This document shows, piece after piece, positions 1 to 6,488 of a DNA stretch of 8,263 bases (position 1 is its first letter; every line of letters starts with the position of its first letter). The notes beneath the pieces are model-generated. The model made no database searches. It worked only from the letters and a program-made list of their open reading frames with translations, and was not told the DNA's origin. Where the stretch lies: contig JAFAEU010000395.1 of the NCBI GenBank assembly GCA_023423855.1, positions 1 to 8,263 on the forward strand. Reading direction: 5' to 3'. The DNA comes from Pseudomonadota bacterium. Its GTDB lineage: Bacteria > Pseudomonadota > Gammaproteobacteria > Xanthomonadales > Xanthomonadaceae. The position numbers and the translations under genes are program-made.

Positions 1-41
1 GGCTGTTCTCGCGCGGGCGCTGGAAGACGGCGGTGGTCTAG
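1..41 (+). CDS. possible C-terminal end of an upstream gene (partial)
   Basis: Reading from base 3, the sequence is open from the window edge to a TAG at 39-41 and encodes LFSRGRWKTAVV. The basic, short tail could be the end of a plus-strand gene lying mostly outside the window. Only 12 codons are visible, so neither function nor reality can be judged. Other frames are also open here, which is expected for so short a stretch. I do not recognise the peptide. Confidence 0.25.
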   Translation, partial: LFSRGRWKTAVV

Positions 42-120
42 CAGGGCCCAGGCAGGTGCCGGCGCCCTCCCGCCGATCCGGCTATCCTCGGTGCCGGACA
101 CGCAGCGTGGGAGGTGGCGC

Positions 121-1965
121 GTGGGGAACTGGAGATGCTGGCTGCTTGGCGTGCTGATCGCGTGCACGTGGAGCGCGCAGGCGGCGACGCCGGAGCCGCT
201 GCTGCAGGCCTACGCCCGCGACGCGATCCCGCTCGATGGCACGTTGAAGGCGATCGTCGATCCCTACGAGAACGGCTACTACGACTACCGCTACCAGCCG
301 TTCGACCAGCGGCCGGAGCCGCCGCCCGGTGCGTTCTTCACCGATTCGAAGATGCAGAATCCGTGGGACCTGATCGAGTACGACTTCGACAAGGCGATGT
401 CGCTGCAGGTGCCCGGCGACTGGAATACGCAGGATCCAAAGCTCTACTACTACGAGGGTAGCGTCTGGTACCGCAAGACGTTCGACGCGCCCGGGCGCGA
501 TGCGGCCGATCGCGTGTTCGTCCACTTCGGTGCCGTCAACCATCGCGCCGATGTCTATCTCAACGGGCGCAAGCTCGGCGCGCACGAGGGCGGGTTCACG
601 CCGTTCCATTTCGAGGTCACCGGTGGCCTGCGGTCCAAGGGCAATTCGCTGGTCCTGAAGGTGGACAACAAGCGCCGCGCCGATGCCGTGCCCACCTTGA
701 ACACCGACTGGTGGAACTACGGCGGCATCACCCGGTCGGTGTCGCTGCTGGTGGTGCCGGCGACGTTCGTGCGCGACTACCGGCTGGCGCTGGCGTCGTT
801 GGACGAGCGGGAAGTCGTCGCCAGCGTCCAGCTCGATGGCGCCCGCGGGGGTGAGCCGGTGACGCTGGCCCTGCCGGAACTGGGCATCCGCGAAATCGTT
901 GAGGCCGATGCGCAAGGCCTCGCCGATTTCCGCTTCCGCGTGCCTGACGCCGGACTGTGGTCGCCGGAAAGCCCGCGCCTGTACCGCGTCGAGATCTCCA
1001 GCGGCAACGACAGCCTGGTCGAGCGCATCGGCCTGCGCACGATCGCCACGGGCGGAAAGCAGCTGCTGCTCAACGGCGAACCGGTGTTCCTGCGCGGGAT
1101 CTCGATCCACGAGGAATACTCCGCCGAAGGCGGCGGCCGCGTGCGCGATGCCGCGCAGGCCAGGCAACTGCTGCTGTGGGCGCAGGAGCTGGGCTGCAAC
1201 TTCGTCCGCCTCGCCCACTATCCGCACAACGAGCACATCGTGCGCCTGGCCGACGAGATGGGCCTGATGGTGTGGTCGGAGATCCCGGTCTACTGGACCA
1301 TCGACTGGGGCAACGAGGACACCTACCGCAATGCGCAAGCCCAGCTCACGGCAATGATCCAGCGCGACCGCAGCCGCGCCGCGGTGATTGTCTGGTCGCT
1401 GGCCAACGAGACGCCGGTGTCGGAGGCGCGCAACCGGTTCCTGTCGCGGCTGGCAGCCGCGGCGCGCGAACTGGACGACAGCCGCCTGCTCAGCGCCGCG
1501 ATGGAAAAGCACTACCGCAGCGACGATCCGGAGGTCGCGGTGGTCGAGGATCCGCCGGCGGAACTGGTGGACCTGGTCAGCTTCAACCAGTACATCGGCT
1601 GGTACGACGGGCGGCCGGAGAAGATCGATCGCGTGCGCTGGGAGATCGCCTACGACAAGCCGGTGTTCGTCAGCGAGTTCGGCGCGGATGCCCGCCAGGG
1701 CCTGCACGGCGGCATCGAGGAGATCTGGACCGAGGAATACCAGGAGGACCTGTACCGCAGGACACTGCCGATGCTCGACCGGATCGACGGGTTCGTCGGC
1801 ACCTCGCCCTGGATCCTCGCGGACTTCCGTTCGCCGCGACGGGTGCTGCCCGGCGTGCAGGACGACTACAACCGCAAGGGCCTGCGGTCGGAGACCGGCG
1901 TGCCGAAGAAGGCGTTCTTCGTCCTGCGCGACTACTACCGCGGCAAGGCCGCGGAGGAACGCTGA
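121..1965 (+). CDS. exported glycoside hydrolase family 2 enzyme, beta-glucuronidase-like
   Basis: This is a predicted retaining glycosidase of family GH2 that probably acts on glycosides outside the cytoplasm. I chose the GTG at 121 (614 aa) because GGGAGG at 109-114 sits 6 nt upstream and the start gives a compact signal peptide: residues 1-21, hydrophobic core LLGVLI, likely signal peptidase I site after AQA. An in-frame GTG at 91 would add 10 residues and lacks a good ribosome site. A weaker lipobox reading (LIAC, Cys15) is possible. Domains: jelly-roll sugar-binding about 75-215 (YGGITRS at 200-206), immunoglobulin-like about 216-303, TIM barrel from about 304 to the end. The acid/base is E430 in the ANE motif and the nucleophile is E519 in VSEFGA. 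N584 and K586 (NRKG) match the N-x-K motif that binds the uronic acid carboxylate in beta-glucuronidases, so a glucuronide or galacturonide substrate is more likely than a galactoside. The gene stands alone, with no sugar transporter or regulator beside it in the window. GH2 membership is near certain; substrate is inferred. Confidence 0.93.
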   Translation: MGNWRCWLLGVLIACTWSAQAATPEPLLQAYARDAIPLDGTLKAIVDPYENGYYDYRYQPFDQRPEPPPGAFFTDSKMQNPWDLIEYDFDKAMSLQVPGDWNTQDPKLYYYEGSVWYRKTFDAPGRDAADRVFVHFGAVNHRADVYLNGRKLGAHEGGFTPFHFEVTGGLRSKGNSLVLKVDNKRRADAVPTLNTDWWNYGGITRSVSLLVVPATFVRDYRLALASLDEREVVASVQLDGARGGEPVTLALPELGIREIVEADAQGLADFRFRVPDAGLWSPESPRLYRVEISSGNDSLVERIGLRTIATGGKQLLLNGEPVFLRGISIHEEYSAEGGGRVRDAAQARQLLLWAQELGCNFVRLAHYPHNEHIVRLADEMGLMVWSEIPVYWTIDWGNEDTYRNAQAQLTAMIQRDRSRAAVIVWSLANETPVSEARNRFLSRLAAAARELDDSRLLSAAMEKHYRSDDPEVAVVEDPPAELVDLVSFNQYIGWYDGRPEKIDRVRWEIAYDKPVFVSEFGADARQGLHGGIEEIWTEEYQEDLYRRTLPMLDRIDGFVGTSPWILADFRSPRRVLPGVQDDYNRKGLRSETGVPKKAFFVLRDYYRGKAAEER

Positions 1966-1983
1966 CGCCCGCGCCGGTCAGCG
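1960..1983. terminator. small inverted repeat spanning both convergent stop codons
   Basis: CGCTGAC at 1960-1966 is the exact reverse complement of GTCAGCG at 1977-1983, with a 10-nt G+C-rich loop. The arms contain the stop codon of the plus-strand GH2 gene and the stop codon of the minus-strand DUF1615 gene. A 7-bp hairpin between converging genes could slow polymerase from either side, but there is no U-tract on either strand, so a classical intrinsic terminator is not shown. The symmetry may simply come from two TGA-containing gene ends meeting. Confidence 0.3.
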
Positions 1984-3090
1984 CTGCAGGCACTGCCGGT
2001 AGCGCGCGTCCACGCGAGTGGCGAACCACTCGGTGGTCAGTTCGCGGGTGATCTTGGGGCTGTCGAGGCGGATGTCCGGGATCAGCGCGCGCGGCAGCGG
2101 CCGGCCCACCTGCGCATCGGCGATGGCGAAGACGCGGCTGTACAGGTCCGTGTCGTTGAAATCGAGGCGGTCGCCGCGCGCGAGTGCGCGGCGGATGGCG
2201 CGATCGTCCATGCCGAGCCGGCCGGAAAGCGTGCGCACGGCGGCTTCGGTGCGGCCCGGCCTGTCGAGCGGGGCGCCGGGCAGCAGCAGGTCGCCGTCGA
2301 GCGACAGCGGAAGGCCGGTGGCCCTGGCCACCGCATCCTGGAACGCCGCGTTGCGGCTGGCGTACCAGCCGGCGTTGTAGTCGGCGAAGCGGTGCACCTT
2401 GCGCGTGTACGGCGTCTCGTAGCCGAGCAGGTGGGCGATGCCGAAGTACAGTCCGCCGCGGCGGCTGAAGACCTCGTTGCGGATCGATCCGTCGACGGCG
2501 TAGGGGTAGCCGCCGGCATTGGCCTGCGCGAACGGGATGCCGACCTGCATCGCGCCGCCGGTCTGCACCGGGTTCTTCCCCGCGAACAGGCGCTGGCCCA
2601 TGGGCACGCGGTCGATCAGGTCTTCGTAGAGTTCGCTGAGCTCACGCTCGGTGCGCACGCGCAGCAGCCGATCGCCATAGCTGCGGCCGTCGCCCGACTT
2701 GAGCCTGAGCGCGCCATCGACGACCAGCTTCGGGACGTGCAGCGCGGCGGCGCGGCGATCGATCTCCGCGCGCGCCACGCGCGGCAGACTGGCGACGGGC
2801 GGGTCGGCCTTGTAGCCGGACTCCTGCTCGATCACGGCGAGCGTCGCGCAGATGTTCTCGACGCTGGGCGGGATGCGCTGCGTGGTGAACGCAACCTGGA
2901 TATCGGTCGCCCAGCCCTGCCGGTCGGCGACGGAGGCGGGGATGCGCCGTGCGATCTCGGCGCGTGTGTCCACGGGATCGGGCGCCGGCGCGGAGGGCGG
3001 CTGCGTCGCGCAGCCGGCCAGCGCGAGCAGCGCAGCGATTGCGGGGCATCCGCGGCGGCGTGGCCGGGCAGGGTGCGTGCGCGTGTTCAC
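1978..3090 (-). CDS. DUF1615 family lipoprotein, putative lytic-transglycosylase-like
   Basis: This is an envelope lipoprotein of the DUF1615 family, 370 aa from the GTG at 3090. That start gives a normal lipoprotein signal: an arginine-rich n-region, then LLALAGC with the lipidated Cys at 27. The next in-frame start upstream is a TTG at 3159, which would add 23 non-signal-like residues. A modest GGGG lies a few bases before 3090. A proline-rich linker (about 28-40) follows the Cys. The folded part shows motifs in the order seen in Slt-type lytic transglycosylases: QESGY with E90 in the position of the catalytic glutamate, GAMQV at 179-183 like the GLMQ motif, and ADYNAG at 236-241 like AYNAG. 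The protein may therefore cleave peptidoglycan glycan strands in the periplasm. The family assignment is from recognition of the sequence; the enzymatic role is inference and has to my knowledge not been settled. Downstream it converges on the GH2 gene with 12 bp between stop codons; upstream lies DUF1428 on the same strand, 94 bp away. Confidence 0.88.
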   Translation of the reverse strand: MNTRTHPARPRRRGCPAIAALLALAGCATQPPSAPAPDPVDTRAEIARRIPASVADRQGWATDIQVAFTTQRIPPSVENICATLAVIEQESGYKADPPVASLPRVARAEIDRRAAALHVPKLVVDGALRLKSGDGRSYGDRLLRVRTERELSELYEDLIDRVPMGQRLFAGKNPVQTGGAMQVGIPFAQANAGGYPYAVDGSIRNEVFSRRGGLYFGIAHLLGYETPYTRKVHRFADYNAGWYASRNAAFQDAVARATGLPLSLDGDLLLPGAPLDRPGRTEAAVRTLSGRLGMDDRAIRRALARGDRLDFNDTDLYSRVFAIADAQVGRPLPRALIPDIRLDSPKITRELTTEWFATRVDARYRQCLQR

Positions 3091-3168
3091 TACGCACCCC
3101 GTGCAGGCAGTGATGATCCGGGTGCCATCCTCGGAACGACGGAATGCGGGAGTCGGCAAGGGAATGGT

Positions 3169-3189
3169 CGGGCTATCCCGCTAGCTAGC
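3169..3189 (-). other. short hairpin and 10-bp palindrome after the DUF1428 gene
   Basis: CGGG at 3169-3172 pairs with CCCG at 3177-3180 around a 4-nt loop, immediately downstream of the DUF1428 stop on the minus strand. The overlapping 10-bp palindrome GCTAGCTAGC at 3180-3189 contains that stop. Together they could weakly separate DUF1428 from DUF1615 transcription, but the stem is only 4 bp and no T-run follows. CTAG is usually a rare tetranucleotide in proteobacteria, so two overlapping copies are mildly unusual. Confidence 0.2.
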
Positions 3190-3553
3190 TGCCGAGCTCG
3201 AACACCGGGGCGAATCCGCCGAAGATCATCCGCTTGCCGTCGAAGGGCATCGGCGGGTTGCCGGGCGTGGCGGGATCCATCCGCGGATCCTCCATCATCT
3301 TCTTCATGCCGGCGTCGCGCGTGGCCTTGTCCGGCCATTCGATCCACGAGAACACCACGGCTTCCTCCGCGGTCGCCTGCACCGAGCGCCGGAAATCGGT
3401 GAGCTTGCCGTCGGGCACGTCGTCGCCCCAGCACTCGACGACGCGCGTGGCGCCGTACTCCATGAAGATCGGGTCGAACTGGCGGGCGTAGTCGATGAAC
3501 GCCTGCCGGTCGGCCGTGGCCACGGCGAGGACGAAACCGTCGATGTAGGACAT
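3185..3553 (-). CDS. DUF1428 family protein (YbaA-like)
   Basis: This is a small cytoplasmic protein of 122 aa matching the DUF1428 family, whose Escherichia coli member is YbaA. The fold is a ferredoxin-like dimeric alpha-beta barrel, but no biochemical role is established. Visible family features are the N-terminal strand SYIDGFVLAV (2-11), an FMEYGATRVVECWGDDVPDGK-type central segment (about 30-50), FSWIEWPDKATRDAG (68-82) and the C-terminal PFDGKRMIFGGF (103-114). The ATG at 3553 is well supported by AGGAGA ending about 6 nt upstream on the minus strand, and the protein begins exactly as family members do. There is no signal peptide or membrane segment. The gene is transcribed divergently from the GNAT gene across about 200 bp. 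The 94-bp gap to DUF1615 leaves co-transcription open. Length is normal for the family. Confidence 0.92.
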   Translation of the reverse strand: MSYIDGFVLAVATADRQAFIDYARQFDPIFMEYGATRVVECWGDDVPDGKLTDFRRSVQATAEEAVVFSWIEWPDKATRDAGMKKMMEDPRMDPATPGNPPMPFDGKRMIFGGFAPVFELGS

Positions 3554-3757
3554 GGCTGTTCTCCTGGGGTGAATGGAACGACGCGGCCGGCGGCATGTCG
3601 TCGTCTCGCCGTGGGCCTCGATGACACGACGGACCGGCAGGTGCGGAATCGACAAACCGGATCCCGGCCCGGACCCGCATCCGGATGCCGGCCGTGCCAG
3701 CCTATCGCGCTGCCGGTTAGGATCGCGTCCTCGGCGCCCGTCGCGCGGGAGCAGGCC
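3554..3757. promoter_or_regulatory. divergent intergenic region with a possible promoter for the GNAT gene
   Basis: This 204-bp gap separates the starts of the minus-strand DUF1428 gene and the plus-strand GNAT gene, so promoters for both should lie here. On the plus strand GTGCCA at 3694-3699 and TAGGAT at 3718-3723, spaced 18 bp, each match 4 of 6 bases of the sigma-70 boxes and would give a leader of about 30 nt before 3758. I found no equally good pair on the minus strand. No clear operator-type palindrome was seen. The promoter call rests on weak matches in G+C-rich DNA. Confidence 0.3.
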
Positions 3758-4438
3758 ATGCCCCGGCATCCGGAACTCGACAATCCGATCTGGTCCTCGC
3801 TGCGGACGCTGCACCGCGGGCTCGCGCGCGCCGCGGACGGGGTGGCGCGCTACCCGGCCGATTGCGCGCCCTTCCTCGCGGTCGCCGACATGGACGTGGA
3901 TCCCCGTGGGCTGGAGGCGCTGGTCGATCCGGGCGAGGTGGTCTACCTGCTCGGTGTCGTCCCGCGCCGCCTGCCCCCGGACTGGCGGCTGCAGGCGTTC
4001 GCGCCGCTGGCGCAGATGGTGTGCGAGGTCCCGACCGAACTGCCCGACGGTCCGCCGATGCTGCCGCTGGGAGACGGGCACCGCGATGACGTGCGCGCGC
4101 TGACCGCGCTGGTCTACCCGCACTACTTCCGCCGCGACACGATGGACATGGGGCGCTACTTCGGCATCCTGCGGGAGGGGCGGCTGGCGGCGATGATCGG
4201 CGAACGCCTGGGCAGCCCCGCCGCACGCGAACTCAGCGCCATCTGTACCCATCCCGAGTTCGCGGGGCAGGGCCATGCGCGCCGGCTGACCGCGATGCTG
4301 GCCAGCGACCTGCTTGCGCGAGGCCGCCTGCCGTTCCTGCACGTGAGCCACGAGAACACCCGCGCCGGGGCGCTGTACGAGCGACTCGGCTTCCGCCTGC
4401 GCCGCGACATCGGATTCTGGTCCCTGCAGAGGGAATGA
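3758..4438 (+). CDS. GNAT family N-acetyltransferase
   Basis: This cytoplasmic enzyme of 226 aa is predicted to transfer an acetyl group from acetyl-CoA to an amine; the acceptor is unknown. The ATG at 3758 follows GGGAG (3747-3751) with 6 nt spacing. The reading frame is open further upstream, but that part looks non-coding. The conserved fold lies in the C-terminal half. The acetyl-CoA loop is AGQGHA (169-174), a variant of Q/R-x-x-G-x-G/A in which the first residue is Ala instead of Gln/Arg. It follows the typical strand ELSAICTHPEF. After FLHVSHEN comes ALYERLGF, with Y207 in the usual place of the general acid. The first 100 or so residues are less typical and may form a degenerate second GNAT lobe, as in FR47-like and two-lobe family members; PHYFRRDTMDMGRYFGI begins the recognisable part. 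The DUF1697 gene follows after 52 bp on the same strand and may share its transcript. Confidence 0.88.
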   Translation: MPRHPELDNPIWSSLRTLHRGLARAADGVARYPADCAPFLAVADMDVDPRGLEALVDPGEVVYLLGVVPRRLPPDWRLQAFAPLAQMVCEVPTELPDGPPMLPLGDGHRDDVRALTALVYPHYFRRDTMDMGRYFGILREGRLAAMIGERLGSPAARELSAICTHPEFAGQGHARRLTAMLASDLLARGRLPFLHVSHENTRAGALYERLGFRLRRDIGFWSLQRE

Positions 4439-4490
4439 ACGCCGGCGCGGGCCGTGCGACCATGGCGCGACCACGGACACGGGACGAGCG

Positions 4491-5006
4491 ATGAAGACCT
4501 GGATCGTGCTGTTGCGCGCGGTGAACGTCGGCGGCACCGGCAAGCTGCCGATGGCCGACCTGCGCGCGCTCTGCGAAGGCGCGGGCTTCGGCGAGGTGCG
4601 CACCCATATCGCCAGCGGCAACGTGGTGCTCCGCGGCGGCAGCTCCGAACGGCAGGTCAAGGCGAGGCTCGAGGCGGTGCTGGCGGCATATGCCGGCAAG
4701 CCGCTGGGGGTGCTGGTGCGCACGGCCGCCGAACTTCGTGCGGTGCTCGCCGACAATCCGTTCCCGGAGGTCGCGCGCAACCGCGTGGTGGCGATCTTCC
4801 TCGACGATCCACCGCCGCCCGACGCGCTGGCGGCGGTGAAGCATCCGGGCGGCGAACGGCTTGCCATCGGCCGGCGCGAGCTCTACGTCGACTATCGCGA
4901 TGCGGAGACGATGCGCGCGTCGAAGTTGGTCATCCCTGCCGCGAAGCACGGGACCGCGCGCAACATGAACACCATCGCCAGACTGGCGGAGATGGCGAGG
5001 AGCTGA
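4491..5006 (+). CDS. DUF1697 family protein
   Basis: This small cytoplasmic protein of 171 aa belongs to the DUF1697 family, which is widespread in bacteria and has no assigned biochemical role. Diagnostic features are the N-terminal LLRAVNVGGTGKLPM (7-21), the strand THIASGNVVL (38-47), VRTAAELRAVLADNPF (76-91) and the C-terminal HGTARNMNTIARL (153-165), which matches the family's T-x-RN-x-x-T signature. The ATG at 4491 starts the family's usual N-terminus. A purine-rich GGGACGAG lies just upstream and can serve as ribosome site. There is no signal peptide or membrane segment. It follows the GNAT gene in the same direction, so the two could be co-transcribed, although 52 bp leaves room for its own promoter. 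Length is normal for the family. Confidence 0.93.
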   Translation: MKTWIVLLRAVNVGGTGKLPMADLRALCEGAGFGEVRTHIASGNVVLRGGSSERQVKARLEAVLAAYAGKPLGVLVRTAAELRAVLADNPFPEVARNRVVAIFLDDPPPPDALAAVKHPGGERLAIGRRELYVDYRDAETMRASKLVIPAAKHGTARNMNTIARLAEMARS

Positions 5007-5017
5007 TCGTGGCGCGA

Positions 5018-5035
5018 TCCCCACCGCAACGGGGA
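5018..5035 (+). terminator. weak hairpin after the DUF1697 gene
   Basis: TCCCC at 5018-5022 is complementary to GGGGA at 5031-5035 with an 8-nt loop, 12 nt downstream of the DUF1697 stop. It is in the right place for a terminator of the GNAT-DUF1697 transcript. The stem is only 5 bp and no T-run follows, so this remains a weak candidate. Confidence 0.22.
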
Positions 5036-5074
5036 CGTCGATGCATCGCCGGGACGCAGTGGTTCATCGCGCGT

Positions 5075-5104
5075 TCGACTGGGAAAACGCCCCCGTCCTA
5101 CACT
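5075..5104 (+). promoter_or_regulatory. possible sigma-70 promoter for the ClpP-like lipoprotein gene
   Basis: TCGACT at 5075-5080 and TACACT at 5099-5104 are separated by 18 bp; each matches the -35 or -10 consensus at 4 of 6 positions. Transcription would begin near 5111 and leave a leader of about 60 nt before the ATG at 5170. If real, it excludes the ATG at 5041 as the start of that gene. Confidence 0.35.
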
Positions 5105-5169
5105 GGCATGCCCTCCACGCATCGCCCCGGCCGACCCGCGATCCGGCTGCCGGCACCACGGATTCCCCC

Positions 5170-6378
5170 ATGCCCAAGCTGTTCCCGACCGCGTGCCTCG
5201 CGTCCTTGCTGCTGCTGGGTTGTCGCGCCGCGGATGACACCGGCGACGTTGCGGCGACGGTGGAGGTCGCCAGCGCCGAGGAAGGTGGCGCGGTGAGCAC
5301 GGCGCCGGTACAGCTGGAGGAGGAGACGGCGAGCGAACCCGAACCCGATCCCGTGCCGGGCGAGCCGGAGGAGATCGACTGGGCCCCGATCGAACTGGAA
5401 CAGGGCGAGGCCTCGCTTGGCTGCGAACTGGACTACGCCCAGCAGGGCGACGGCGCGCCGCTGGTCGACTTCGGCCAGGAGGCGATCACGGCGGCCCTGG
5501 AAGGCTGCGCCGGGCGCGGGGTGATGCGCCTGCGTTACGTCGGCAAGATCAACGCCGACTTCGCCGCGCTGATGCAGCGGGTGACGCGGGTTGCCGACGA
5601 ACTCGGCATCGGCAAGCGCGTGCTCGACATCGACTCCAGCGGCGGCATGGTCGAGGACGCGATCCGCGCCGGCGACCGCCTCGCCGAATCGCGCTGGACG
5701 GTGTGGGTGCGCGAGGGCGCGGTCTGCCACAGCGCCTGCGTGTTCATCCTCGCCGCCGGCGACGTGCGCATGGTCAGTGGCCGCGTCGGCATCCACCGCA
5801 TCATCCGCATGAGCTCCACCGCGACCACGCGCGCCGAGCTCAACCGAGAACTGCGCACCGTCTACGGCCGCGTCCGCGACTACCTCGAGCGCAACGGCGC
5901 CGCGACCGCGGTCGCGGACATGATGATGGCGGTGCCCAACCGCAACCTGCGCCTGCTGGCCGCCGACGAATTGAGCCTGTACGGCCTGGACGGCATCAAT
6001 CCCGCGCAGGACGACCTCGACCGGCTGCGGCTGATGCGCAAGTGCGGCGAGGATTTCGTCGTGCGCCGCGACGCCTTCGCGCGCGCGTTCGACGCCCGCT
6101 GCAAGTCGCCCGACGCCGACCTCGAGGCGCTCAACGCCTGCGGCCTGGAGCTGCGCAGGAAGTACGACTTCCCGGACGCCACCTGTCCGGCGGAAAGCCC
6201 GCTCTCGGAGTTCGACGCGCTGCTGGCGGCGCAGACGCCGGAGCAGGCCGGCGGCGGTGCGCCGGAGGAGGGCGCGCAGGATGGCGAAGCGCCTTCGCTG
6301 GCGCCGTCGCAGGAGCAGGCGCGCCACGGCGACGATGCCGCGGCGGGGGAACCGCGCGGGAGCTCCGGCGGTCCCTGA
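5170..6378 (+). CDS. periplasmic lipoprotein with ClpP/crotonase-like domain (COG3904-like)
   Basis: This is a predicted envelope lipoprotein of 402 aa. The ATG at 5170 gives a compact signal ending LLLLGC with lipidated Cys18. The frame also opens at an ATG at 5041, but that extension destroys the signal and covers a likely promoter. There is no clear Shine-Dalgarno before 5170. Residues 19-80 are an acidic, Pro/Glu-rich linker. Residues about 115-280 resemble the ClpP/SppA fold: DSSGGM (155-160) in the position of the oxyanion glycines, CHSAC with candidate nucleophile S188, and VGIHR with candidate base H209, a Ser-His spacing of 21 residues. This is followed by a helix and an EL-x-x-YGL segment (267-273) like the C-terminal element of these proteases. 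Eight further cysteines (85, 113, 186, 190, 292, 311, 324, 339) suggest disulfides in the periplasm. The last 45 or so residues are low-complexity Ala/Gly/Glu. Proteolysis is inferred; no substrate is evident. The gene is transcribed alone and ends before the repeat at 6401. Confidence 0.82.
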   Translation: MPKLFPTACLASLLLLGCRAADDTGDVAATVEVASAEEGGAVSTAPVQLEEETASEPEPDPVPGEPEEIDWAPIELEQGEASLGCELDYAQQGDGAPLVDFGQEAITAALEGCAGRGVMRLRYVGKINADFAALMQRVTRVADELGIGKRVLDIDSSGGMVEDAIRAGDRLAESRWTVWVREGAVCHSACVFILAAGDVRMVSGRVGIHRIIRMSSTATTRAELNRELRTVYGRVRDYLERNGAATAVADMMMAVPNRNLRLLAADELSLYGLDGINPAQDDLDRLRLMRKCGEDFVVRRDAFARAFDARCKSPDADLEALNACGLELRRKYDFPDATCPAESPLSEFDALLAAQTPEQAGGGAPEEGAQDGEAPSLAPSQEQARHGDDAAAGEPRGSSGGP

Positions 6379-6400
6379 GGGCGTCCGGCAAGAACAAACG

Positions 6401-6488
6401 ATGTCATTCCGAGCGTAGCGAGGAATCTGCTTCTGCTGTTATGCCCTTTCGGCTAGAAGCAGATTCCTCGCTACGCTCGGAATGACAT
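6401..6488. repeat. large perfect inverted repeat, probable dispersed palindromic element
   Basis: The arm at 6401-6434 is the exact reverse complement of 6455-6488 over 34 bp, with a 20-nt loop (6435-6454). In RNA or single-stranded DNA this forms a very stable hairpin on either strand. It lies 22 bp after the stop of the plus-strand lipoprotein gene and 41 bp from the stop of the minus-strand ABC gene, so it could also end or stabilise both transcripts. The arm core TCATTCCGAGCG...GAGGAATCT is clearly lower in G+C than the genes around it. It resembles a repeat unit I recognise as recurring between genes in many bacterial genomes, so a mobile or REP/MITE-like origin is likely. No transposase is encoded here. 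Confidence 0.85.

Noticed and set aside
82..1707. Open frame of 541 codons on the minus strand, antisense to the GH2 gene
   Set aside because: The translation is rich in Arg, Ala, His and Val with no recognisable domain, and the plus strand carries an unmistakable GH2 enzyme. In high-GC DNA with G/C-biased third positions such mirror frames stay open by chance.
2392..3402. Open frame of 336 codons on the plus strand across the DUF1615 start and part of DUF1428
   Set aside because: It overlaps two recognisable minus-strand genes and its composition is that of an antisense shadow.
3554..4867. Extension of the DUF1428 reading frame far upstream on the minus strand, as a 560-residue fusion
   Set aside because: The ATG at 3553 has a strong ribosome site and begins the family's normal N-terminus. 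The extension runs antisense through the GNAT and DUF1697 genes and has shadow-like composition.
5041..5169. Earlier ATG at 5041 as start of the ClpP-like lipoprotein
   Set aside because: The extra 43 residues would bury the lipoprotein signal inside the protein and would span the likely promoter.
5098..6327. Open frame of 409 codons on the minus strand, antisense to the ClpP-like lipoprotein
   Set aside because: It has low-complexity Arg/Ala/His/Val composition, no domain and no ribosome site; it is a shadow of the coding frame opposite.
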